Shown in pieces: positions 6,960-12,944 of a stretch of DNA of 12,971 nucleotides (position 1 is the first letter of the stretch; every line of letters begins with the position of its first letter). Source of the DNA: Rickettsiales bacterium (GTDB lineage Bacteria; Pseudomonadota; Alphaproteobacteria; Rs-D84); NCBI GenBank assembly GCA_031267375.1, contig JAIRZE010000099.1:1-12971 (forward strand), written 5' to 3'. The position numbers were made by a program, and so were the translations under genes. The notes below the pieces were generated by a model that was not told the origin of the DNA, did not search any database, and saw nothing but the letters and a program-made list of their open reading frames with translations.

Positions 6960-9182
6960 TCATTCTTTCACTAAAAATCGCGAAGCGATTTTTTTTATTC
7001 CGCGATCACGAAATGCTATTGTCAAAATCTGATCTCCGCCAGCGGCGCCGCTTTCTTCTATCACCACCCCGCGGCCGAATTCCGAATGCGACACCATTTT
7101 GCCAACCACTCGGGACGCGTGCCCCCCCCGTAGGGAGTGGGCTGTCCGCGATAGCGGACTGGGGGGGCTTTTGCAATTGAATTCAGCCCCCCCCCAGTCG
7201 CCTCTGGCGACAGCCCCCTCCCTACGGGGGGGGCAAGTACTCCGAGCATCTTCATCCCCTTGCACAAATCTGTCGTCAATTTCCCCAATAAAGCGCGACG
7301 GGTTGTTCTTCTTCCAATCGCCATACAGCATTCGCGACAAGGCCCGCGTTATCACGCACCGCCGCTTTGCCCGCGTTATCGCGACATAGGCCAAACGCCG
7401 TTCTTCTTCCAATCCGCCGCCGCCCGCGCTGGGGTCGTTTTTTGATCGCTCATTCGGGAAAATGCCTTCTTCCCAGGCGGGCAGAAATACGGTATCAAAT
7501 TCCAGACCTTTGGCCGCGTGAATAGTCATAATTGAAACGGAATCAGTATCTTCTATCTGCCGGTCTTCTGCGCCGTCATCCGCCACCATCAGGCTGGCGT
7601 TTTCCAAAAATTCATCCAATGAATCGTACTTTTCAATTGTGCCGCTTATCAATTCGTAAATATTTTTCACCCGGTCTTCGGCCGTGTCGTCATCCGCCGC
7701 ATCCGTCCACATTTTGATATAGCCGGAATTTTCCAGTACTTGCCGCGCCGCGTCCGACGGAGTTCTGGCGTCCCACTCAAAATCAAAAGCTTTCAGAAAT
7801 TCATCCGCAGCGGCGCGCTGCTTTGGCTTTAATGGAAATTCGCGCAACGCCGCGAATAAAGGCAATCCGCGCATCGCGGCAAATTTTCGCAATTCGCCGA
7901 TTGCTTTGTCGCCGAATCCGCGGCGCGGCTTTCCGATTATGCGCAAGAAAGACAAGTCGTCAAAGTTATGCGCCAGCAAGCGGATATATGCGATAGAGTC
8001 TTTGATTTCCGCGCGGTCATAGAATTTCTGAGCGCCGACCAGCCGATAAGCGATACCGCGCTTTATAAATTCGTCTTCAAACTTTTTGGAAAGGGACCCC
8101 GCGCGAATCAGGATTGCAAAGTCGGAAAGTTTTTTATTTTTGTCGCGAGTGATTGCATTTGCAATAAATTCCGCTTCGGCATAATCTGAATCCAGCACGC
8201 GCACGCGCACCGGCTCTCCGCTGCCCAGCTCTGACTTTAATTCTTTATCTTTTCCCAGCCGGCCGGAATTATGCCGGATCAAAGAATTCGCCGCACCCAA
8301 TATATTGTTAGTGCTGCGATAGTTCGTATCAACAATTATAATAACAGTCGGATTTTTTCCGAATGCCAAAATATTATTCAATTCCGCGCCGCGCCAAGAA
8401 TAAATAGACTGGTCATCATCGCCTACGAAAAATGAATGCGCGCCGCCCGCAGTCAGTTGAGTGATAAATTCATATTGAATATTATTTGTATCTTGAAACT
8501 CATCAACCAGAATATGTTTGAATTGCGAGCGATATTTTTCCAAAACTTTGGGTTCTGACTTGAATAATTCCAAAGTCTTGCCGATTAAATCGCCGAAATC
8601 CATAGCGTTCAATCGCGCCAATTCCGCATTGTATGCTTCCAAAATTACCATAAAATTTTCATTGCCGGATCGCCGTCTGGTATCTTTGAAAAAAGAAATA
8701 TGCTCTGCCCAATTTCCGGCGTCGTATTTGTCTTTGTCCAGATTCAGAGTTTCAAAAACGGTTTTCAGGACTTTTTTTTGCTCGTCCTCGCCGAAAATCA
8801 GAAAGTCATAATTGCGGCCCAGAATACGGTATTCGCGCCGCAGAATTTTCAAGCATATTCCGTGGAAGGTTCCAATCCAATCAAAGGACAAATGGACAGA
8901 AGGACAAATGGACATTTTGTTTTGCTCCTGTCCATCTGTCCTTTTGTCCTTTTGTCCATTTGAAATGCGTTCTTTCATCTCCTTTGCGGCTTTGTTTGTG
9001 AATGTCAGCGCCAAGATGTTCCAAGGCCGCAAGTCTGGATTCGTACTCAGCAGATATGCAAAGCGCCGCGTTAAAACCGTGGTTTTTCCAGTGCCCGCGC
9101 CGGACAGCACCAGAACGGCCGATTTTGTCGTCGTGACGGCTTCCCTTTGGGCCGGATTAAGATTTTGCAATATGTCGTTCAT
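6960..9182 (-). CDS. uvrD: ATP-dependent 3'-5' DNA helicase, UvrD/PcrA type (SF1A)
   Basis: 740 residues, complete. It unwinds DNA in nucleotide-excision and mismatch repair and clears replication blocks. Motifs in order: Walker A GAGTGKT (28-34), Ia LALTFTNKAAKEM, TFHG (105-108), Walker B VDEFQD (226-231), GDDDQSIYSWRGA (254-266), NYRST (287-291), TIHAAKGLEFD (553-563), and ERRLAYVAITRAKRR (594-608). A C-terminal Tudor-like module follows (about 693-740), as in PcrA, which in that family contacts RNA polymerase. Two stretches are foreign to the family: residues about 74-100 (between motif Ia and the TFHG motif) and about 650-688 (linker before the Tudor module). Both are encoded by palindromic DNA, and the frame stays open. 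The start is fixed by the conserved LNPAQREAV region. No clear Shine-Dalgarno is seen; the leader consists of a repeat arm. uvrD and pcrA are alternative names for this type. Confidence 0.96.
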   Translation of the reverse strand: MNDILQNLNPAQREAVTTTKSAVLVLSGAGTGKTTVLTRRFAYLLSTNPDLRPWNILALTFTNKAAKEMKERISNGQKDKRTDGQEQNKMSICPSVHLSFDWIGTFHGICLKILRREYRILGRNYDFLIFGEDEQKKVLKTVFETLNLDKDKYDAGNWAEHISFFKDTRRRSGNENFMVILEAYNAELARLNAMDFGDLIGKTLELFKSEPKVLEKYRSQFKHILVDEFQDTNNIQYEFITQLTAGGAHSFFVGDDDQSIYSWRGAELNNILAFGKNPTVIIIVDTNYRSTNNILGAANSLIRHNSGRLGKDKELKSELGSGEPVRVRVLDSDYAEAEFIANAITRDKNKKLSDFAILIRAGSLSKKFEDEFIKRGIAYRLVGAQKFYDRAEIKDSIAYIRLLAHNFDDLSFLRIIGKPRRGFGDKAIGELRKFAAMRGLPLFAALREFPLKPKQRAAADEFLKAFDFEWDARTPSDAARQVLENSGYIKMWTDAADDDTAEDRVKNIYELISGTIEKYDSLDEFLENASLMVADDGAEDRQIEDTDSVSIMTIHAAKGLEFDTVFLPAWEEGIFPNERSKNDPSAGGGGLEEERRLAYVAITRAKRRCVITRALSRMLYGDWKKNNPSRFIGEIDDRFVQGDEDARSTCPPRREGAVARGDWGGAEFNCKSPPSPLSRTAHSLRGGHASRVVGKMVSHSEFGRGVVIEESGAAGGDQILTIAFRDRGIKKIASRFLVKE
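6973..6996 (+). terminator. Plus-strand intrinsic terminator inside the 3' coding end of uvrD
   Basis: AAAAATCGC, GAA, GCGATTTTT followed by a run totalling eight T (6989-6996) forms a textbook terminator for transcripts arriving from the left. On the minus strand it encodes the last residues of UvrD (KKIASRFL region). It would stop read-through from the 4543 gene into antisense uvrD. Confidence 0.6.
7120..7235. repeat. Palindromic element inserted in frame in uvrD (Tudor linker)
   Basis: Imperfect inverted arms of about 50 bp (7120-7169 and 7185-7235) begin and end TGCCCCCCCCGTAGGGAG and its complement, each carrying a smaller internal hairpin; the unpaired centre is GCAATTGAATTC-like. The sequence encodes Pro/Arg/Gly-rich UvrD residues 650-688, which lie in a variable linker of the family. 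The frame remains open throughout. Confidence 0.85.
8882..8962. repeat. Palindromic heptamer-type repeat inserted in frame in uvrD (near motif Ia)
   Basis: 81 bp, exactly 27 codons. The left arm (8882-8913) is built of GGACAAAT/GGACAGAA-like short units; the right arm (8930-8962) is its imperfect reverse complement. It encodes a hydrophilic UvrD stretch (about residues 74-100) replacing the usual loop of roughly ten residues between the motif Ia helix and the conserved WIGTFH strand. Confidence 0.85.
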
Positions 9183-9220
9183 AACACCAGTTGTCAGTGG
9201 TTAGTGGTCAGTTGTTAGTG

Positions 9221-9249
9221 ATTGTATTTTATCTTTTATTGTTTTACAA
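9221..9249 (-). promoter_or_regulatory. Putative promoter for uvrD, mirror image of the dnaQ promoter
   Basis: On the minus strand TTGTAA (9249-9244) and TACAAT (9226-9221) are also 17 bp apart. It overlaps the dnaQ promoter almost completely, so polymerase could occupy only one direction at a time. The uvrD leader would begin near 9214, at the left palindrome arm. Confidence 0.5.
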
Positions 9250-9250
9250 T
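9222..9250 (+). promoter_or_regulatory. Putative promoter for dnaQ
   Basis: TTGTAT (9222-9227) and TACAAT (9245-9250) with a 17-bp spacer. Predicted start near 9257, exactly where the right palindrome arm begins, leaving a leader of about 35 nt made of repeat sequence. Confidence 0.55.
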
Positions 9251-9291
9251 AAAAATACTGACCACTAACCACTAACAACTGACCACTAGCT

Positions 9292-9966
9292 ATGAGAACA
9301 ATCTGCTTTGATTTAGAGACCACCGGCTTTGAATATGCGCGCGGCGACCGCGTCATTGAAATCGCCGCCGTGGAATTAATTGACAACAAAATTACCGGCA
9401 ACAATTTTCACGAATACATAAATCCGGACGGCAAGATTATCCCGCAATCCGCATATATGGTGCACAAGCTTTCCAACGAATTTTTGTCGGACAAGCCTAA
9501 ATTTGCAGCAATCGCGCAAAAGTTTCTGGACTTTTGCGGCGATTCTCCGATTGTCGCGCATAACGGAATTGATTTTGACTTTCCTTTTGTTAATTACGAG
9601 CTGGGACAGCTGGGCTTGCCACAAATCCCGCGCGAGCAGCAGCGCGATACCCTGGTCATAGCGCGGCATAAAGTCTTTGGGCCAAAAGAATATACCTTGG
9701 ACGCACTGGCAAAATGGTTCGGAGTATCATTGGCGACGCGCAGTGAATCCCACGGAGCGTTAATAGACGCAGAAATTCTGGCCAATGTTTATATAGAATT
9801 GGAAAACGCGGCCCCTGCGCGGGAAATGGCGGAAATAATCGCGGAACAGCATAGTGCGTTTCTGGCGCATCCGAAAGCGGGCGCAGATTTTCCTGTTCGG
9901 TCCTGGACCGCAACTCCGGAAGAATTGGCCGCGCACGAAGCGTTTATGGCCGGGATAAAGGGATAG
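9292..9966 (+). CDS. dnaQ: DnaQ-type DEDDh 3'-5' exonuclease, DNA polymerase III epsilon subunit
   Basis: 224 residues, complete, slightly shorter than E. coli DnaQ (243). It is the proofreading subunit that removes mispaired nucleotides during replication. Exo I is DLETTG (D7, E9). The ITGNNFHEYINPD and NEFLSDKPKF stretches closely resemble epsilon. Exo II is HNGIDFDFPF, where one extra residue relative to E. coli makes D96 the likely metal ligand. Exo III is SHGALIDAEIL (H154, D159). All DEDDh residues are present. The C-terminal tail (about 172-224) is Ala/Glu-rich and lacks a clear clamp-binding QxSLPL-type motif; it may hold the polymerase alpha contact. The gene is divergent from uvrD, with no evident Shine-Dalgarno. 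Another DEDDh exonuclease of the DnaQ superfamily is the alternative. Confidence 0.92.
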   Translation: MRTICFDLETTGFEYARGDRVIEIAAVELIDNKITGNNFHEYINPDGKIIPQSAYMVHKLSNEFLSDKPKFAAIAQKFLDFCGDSPIVAHNGIDFDFPFVNYELGQLGLPQIPREQQRDTLVIARHKVFGPKEYTLDALAKWFGVSLATRSESHGALIDAEILANVYIELENAAPAREMAEIIAEQHSAFLAHPKAGADFPVRSWTATPEELAAHEAFMAGIKG

Positions 9967-10010
9967 TTTTTTTATTACACTCTGTTATATTATAAAATTC
10001 AGCACCTTTT

Positions 10011-10160
10011 GACAAGGCGAAGCCTTGTCATTGCGGTTGCGGCCTACGCCGCAATGACAAACCAGGTCCGCAACAGGGCTAAGAAATTACAATGTTTTTT
10101 ATTAGCTCGCTATCGCTCGCACTGCAAAGCCCTATTGCGGCCTGCGCCGCAATGACAAAA
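10011..10160. repeat. Compound palindromic repeat region downstream of dnaQ
   Basis: Contains GACAAGGC-GAA-GCCTTGTC (10011-10029), an overlapping 11-bp stem TGTCATTGCGG/CCGCAATGACA (10027-10058) with a nested TTGCGGC/GCCGCAA, and a second ATTGCGGC/GCCGCAAT hairpin (10134-10153) followed again by GACAAA. AGGGCT (10075-10080) and AGCCCT (10128-10133) could bracket the segment between. It occupies the left half of the 364-bp gene-free stretch 9967-10330; I see no gene there. Confidence 0.75.
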
Positions 10161-10183
10161 CTACTTCATAGTTTTGTAAAAAA

Positions 10184-10212
10184 TTGACTTAAATAAATAA
10201 GGATGTTATTAT
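10184..10212 (+). promoter_or_regulatory. Sigma-70 promoter upstream of the twin hairpins
   Basis: TTGACT (10184-10189) and TATTAT (10207-10212), 17-bp spacer, each 5/6. The predicted start at about 10219 lies 4 bp before the first hairpin, and no plus-strand gene follows, which points to a non-coding transcript. Confidence 0.6.
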
Positions 10213-10218
10213 GTACAC

Positions 10219-10317
10219 ATATTAAGGGCGAGGCACTGCTGCATAGCGGAGCTGACGCCCTTATTTTTTTACAGAGATGAGGCGCTACCGAAGGCGGAGC
10301 TGATATCTCTGTTTCTA
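10219..10317 (+). ncRNA. Candidate small RNA of two structurally matching hairpins
   Basis: Hairpin 1 (10223-10263) has an 8-bp stem TAAGGGCG/CGCCCTTA and is followed by a T-rich tract (10261-10270). Hairpin 2 (10271-10312) has stem ACAGAGAT/ATCTCTGT. The outer stems are unrelated in sequence, but both enclose the same inner motif: AG/UGA internal loop, GC/GC pairs, one mismatch, CU...GG pairs, and an identical GCGGAGCTGA 3' strand. Period 49 nt. A promoter sits directly upstream and the U-tract follows hairpin 1 only in the plus direction, so transcription is likely rightward, giving about 50 nt or about 100 nt. It ends against the 3' end of the minus-strand gene. I do not recognise an RNA family. 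Confidence 0.45.
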
Positions 10318-10330
10318 TTTATACTAAACA

Positions 10331-12790
10331 CTAACTTGTTGGGCAGTTGCCGTTGTTGTCGCTCATTTTACCCGGATAAGTACATTCGCAAAATGCGCCA
10401 GAGCCACTTGGCGCCGTCGCCGCAAATATTTCTGTTATAGTTGACGAGCCAACGCGTATAGCCGTGGCTTGCGGATTATATGTTGCGTTAACCCCGCAAG
10501 AAATCGTTTTGCATTCATTGCTGAGCCACTTTGTTCCTGTTGGGCAGGTGGTGCATAGCCCGCTTGCATTCCTATACGGAGTATTCGCATCGCAGGTTTT
10601 CAAGCAGCTGGTGCCAAATGGTTCATACCCTGTATTGCATTGGCATTGATTATTTATCATATTAGTGAAAGTGAATCCGTCTGATGAAACCGTGCAGATG
10701 TTGCCGCTGACAGAACAAGTGTTGCCGGTTCCGCTTGCACTGCAAGCACCAGTGGATACGGTATAATTGCAGACAATTCCACCAGTTGTGCAAGTTCTCT
10801 GTGTAGTTCCAGAGCCAAGGGTGCAAATTGATTTCGTCTTATCAACATATTGCGAATTTTCCGGACACAGCAAAGACTGATAGAACATTTCGGATATCGC
10901 GTTTATGTATTTATCGTTTTGCGTATTGCCGGTTGCGTTGCTGGGCAATCCGTCCTTGAACACCGCATACGCGCAGGTCAATGATACATTATAGCACGCC
11001 CCGCGCATAACATTATACACATTATTCGTATTCGCAGTATTGGACCAGCTGTTAACTTGCGAAACCTGCTGATTATAGCACTGCGCTATGCCCGTCATAC
11101 AACTGGAAGCATAATCCGAAATGATAGTATGCTGCGCCGCCTTGATATTCGTCATCGCCCGCTGCATATAATTCACCACAACATCGTTATACGGATTATA
11201 CGCATTGTTCTGATAGCTGGTGCGCTGGCACTTGTCCAAGACCGCGCGGCACAGCCCGCCGTCCGTCGCCAGCTTGCCCATTCCGATCTTTTCCATCAGA
11301 TACCGCATCACACAGCGGCCGTCTTTATTATCCCCGGATTTGCAGCTGTCCGTTGTCATAGGCGTGCTGCGCGCCGCCGCCAATGTCGTCGGATTAATAT
11401 TCGCATTGTTATATGTTTCCATAAATTGGATGATGTCCGAAATATTCTGTCCCAATACGACTTCGCCGTTTTCGTCTATGTATCTTTTCGTCGGATCCAG
11501 GCATTTGAAATAATCGCCGCCGCACACCATTTCGTCTTTCATACAGGTATCCAGAGCGCCTATACAGCCCTTTGCATCATACTGATTTTTATTTTGCAGA
11601 ACGGCCAGCCGCGCTTTTTGCAGCATTTGCCCGGCGCTGCGGACATTGGATTTTAACGACTCGTTCATTTTTGTCAGGCCCTGCTCGTACGCGATGCAGT
11701 CCTTGTCAATGGCCAGGTCGTAATTTCCGGTTATCTGGGTGCTGGTCGCGCCCACATTCTTGCACTGGGTCAGGACAGTATTGCACCGTTTTTTCGCCGC
11801 GTTATAAAGGTCTGTCCCGCGCAGGTTTGAAAATGATCCGCTGCTGTTGCCCAAAAAGTCCAGGCTGAACAAATCGGACGCGTCCGCCGAAAAGGTCAGG
11901 TCCATATCCAGGCCCGTTCCGGCGTCTGCGACAGATGCCGTGCTGGTTGGATTTTTAATCAGCTTTTCAATCGTGTCCAGCATATTGCGCGATTCAGTGT
12001 TATCTTTGGTGCCGGACAGTACTTCTTCCGCTTCGGTCGCGCTCATAATCGCGCGGATTTCGTCCGCGGACAGGCCGACATAGCGGATGCGCTGGGCGAC
12101 TTCGTTCAATTGGCTGTTTGCTTCCTTTACCGCGGTTTCAACCTTGGCATATCTGGAAATATTGCCGCTGCAAGAGCATCGCTTTTGATTCGCGTCAATA
12201 ACCGCGCAGAATTGATCCATACAGTCGTTGTATTGCGTCTGGCAGGACTTGTTCAGGTCGGCTGTGGCGTTCAAGCGCTCCATTGATTCACTGATAGATT
12301 CTTTTGAAATTGTTGCGGCGCGGGTTTGAACGGCGCGCGCGGATTCCGCGCCAAAGTTAGAGCCGGTCATAACGCCGGTATCGCCGATTGTCGCGCGGCC
12401 GCCGACCTCTGCCGTGGACGGCCGCAAGGACACCCCGGCGCGGCGCACATTGGCGGAATTATTTATGCTGGCGGCGGATGTGCGGGCGCTGCGTCCGACA
12501 TTTCCGGCAACGGATTCCAAGCTTTCGCGATTTGCGGCATCTGCATTTGCGGCGCGTGAAATTGCGCTTCGTCCGATCGTCGGCGCAGTGGCGGCATTTC
12601 GTGAAACAGTGGCGGTTCTGGTGGTTGCAGGCTCTGAGATGTGGGGTTCGGCTTGTTCTGGCGCGGCGGCGGCTGGAATAGCGCGGGAAAATCCGGCGCG
12701 TCCGATAGATACAGGCGCGGCAGAATCATCGGCAATAACGGCGCCGATGCATAAAAGGGTTGCAAAAAAGCCCAGAAAAAACTTTTTCAT
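10331..12790 (-). CDS. Large exported Cys-rich protein, paralogue of the 4543-6708 product
   Basis: 819 residues. Signal peptide MKKFFLGFFATLLCIGAVIA|DD (cleavage after residue 20). Residues 25-165 are low-complexity Ala/Ser/Arg with recurring IGR(A/S)xxSR units (SIGRAGFSRA, TIGRSAISRA). The cysteine core C183-x6-C190-x4-C195-x9-C205-x-C207 (CMDQFC...QKRCSCSG) matches the paralogue at every cysteine, followed by a charged helix ending TEAEEVL and a second block (MLQKARLAVLQ) also shared. The C-terminal 165 residues form a cysteine-dense region with CxCNTGYEPFGTSC and CPTGTKWLSNEC units that the paralogue has only in shortened form. Likely disulfide-bonded, exported, structural or adhesive; function not established. 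The ribosome binding site is weak (AAAAGA) and the nearest TATAAT lies 9 bp before the start. Confidence 0.88.
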   Translation of the reverse strand: MKKFFLGFFATLLCIGAVIADDSAAPVSIGRAGFSRAIPAAAAPEQAEPHISEPATTRTATVSRNAATAPTIGRSAISRAANADAANRESLESVAGNVGRSARTSAASINNSANVRRAGVSLRPSTAEVGGRATIGDTGVMTGSNFGAESARAVQTRAATISKESISESMERLNATADLNKSCQTQYNDCMDQFCAVIDANQKRCSCSGNISRYAKVETAVKEANSQLNEVAQRIRYVGLSADEIRAIMSATEAEEVLSGTKDNTESRNMLDTIEKLIKNPTSTASVADAGTGLDMDLTFSADASDLFSLDFLGNSSGSFSNLRGTDLYNAAKKRCNTVLTQCKNVGATSTQITGNYDLAIDKDCIAYEQGLTKMNESLKSNVRSAGQMLQKARLAVLQNKNQYDAKGCIGALDTCMKDEMVCGGDYFKCLDPTKRYIDENGEVVLGQNISDIIQFMETYNNANINPTTLAAARSTPMTTDSCKSGDNKDGRCVMRYLMEKIGMGKLATDGGLCRAVLDKCQRTSYQNNAYNPYNDVVVNYMQRAMTNIKAAQHTIISDYASSCMTGIAQCYNQQVSQVNSWSNTANTNNVYNVMRGACYNVSLTCAYAVFKDGLPSNATGNTQNDKYINAISEMFYQSLLCPENSQYVDKTKSICTLGSGTTQRTCTTGGIVCNYTVSTGACSASGTGNTCSVSGNICTVSSDGFTFTNMINNQCQCNTGYEPFGTSCLKTCDANTPYRNASGLCTTCPTGTKWLSNECKTISCGVNATYNPQATAIRVGSSTITEIFAATAPSGSGAFCECTYPGKMSDNNGNCPTS

Positions 12791-12799
12791 TCTTTTGTA

Positions 12800-12805
12800 A
12801 TTATA
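12800..12805 (-). promoter_or_regulatory. TATAAT -10 box close to the 10331-12790 start codon
   Basis: An exact TATAAT on the minus strand, 9 bp before ATG, with no good -35 at 16-18 bp. An overlapping TATGAT sits a few bases upstream. If used, the mRNA would be leaderless or nearly so. Confidence 0.35.
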
Positions 12806-12836
12806 TCATAAAAGCGAGTGCTGAAAAAGTAATAAA

Positions 12837-12911
12837 GTGATAAGGTGATATCGTTCGCGAAGCGAACGATATCACCTTATCACGAGTTCGCGCAGCGAAC
12901 GATATCACCTT
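12837..12911. repeat. Perfect 22-bp-arm palindrome plus partial arm copy
   Basis: Arms 12837-12858 and 12862-12883 are perfect reverse complements around a GAA loop. The inner part of the right arm (GCGAACGATATCACCTT) recurs at 12895-12911, 33 bp downstream, behind a small TTCGC/GCGAA hairpin. It lies between the divergent start of the 10331-12790 gene and a rightward promoter. Confidence 0.85.
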
Positions 12912-12916
12912 TTGCC

Positions 12917-12944
12917 TTGACTTTTGTAAAAAAAATGCTATTTT
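12917..12944 (+). promoter_or_regulatory. Putative promoter reading out of the window
   Basis: TTGACT (12917-12922) and TATTTT (12939-12944) with a 16-bp spacer. The following AAAAGGG near the window end could be a leader or ribosome binding site; the gene itself is beyond 12971. Confidence 0.5.

Larger units (their letters stand above)
9189..9280. repeat. Palindrome filling the uvrD-dnaQ intergenic region
   Basis: Arms 9189-9211 and 9258-9280 match as reverse complements at 22 of 23 positions. The arms are built from heptamer-like units (GGTTAGT, GGTCAGT, TGTTAGT). The core (9212-9257) is A/T-rich and holds a nearly symmetric promoter pair. Together with a few flanking bases it accounts for the whole 109-bp gap between the two start codons. 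Confidence 0.85.

Noticed and set aside
7120..7235. Reading uvrD as a pseudogene because of foreign insertions
   Set aside because: All helicase motifs and the C-terminal module are in one uninterrupted frame, so the gene is probably functional.
9189..9280. CRISPR-like array from the GGTTAGT/GGTCAGT units
   Set aside because: The units are contiguous heptamers mirrored as a palindrome with no spacers.
10203..10280. Possible 25-codon leader peptide starting at ATG 10203 across hairpin 1
   Set aside because: The start codon overlaps the -10 region, so it would not be in the transcript from that promoter, and no ribosome binding site is spaced properly.
10219..10317. Tandem hairpins as a guanidine-II (mini-ykkC) riboswitch or type III antitoxin
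   Set aside because: ACGR loops are absent, there is no downstream plus-strand gene or toxin, and the repeat is longer than mini-ykkC hairpins.
11057..11656. 199-codon open frame on the plus strand
   Set aside because: It lies antisense within the 819-residue gene, lacks a ribosome binding site, and has shadow-like Arg/His/Ile-rich composition.
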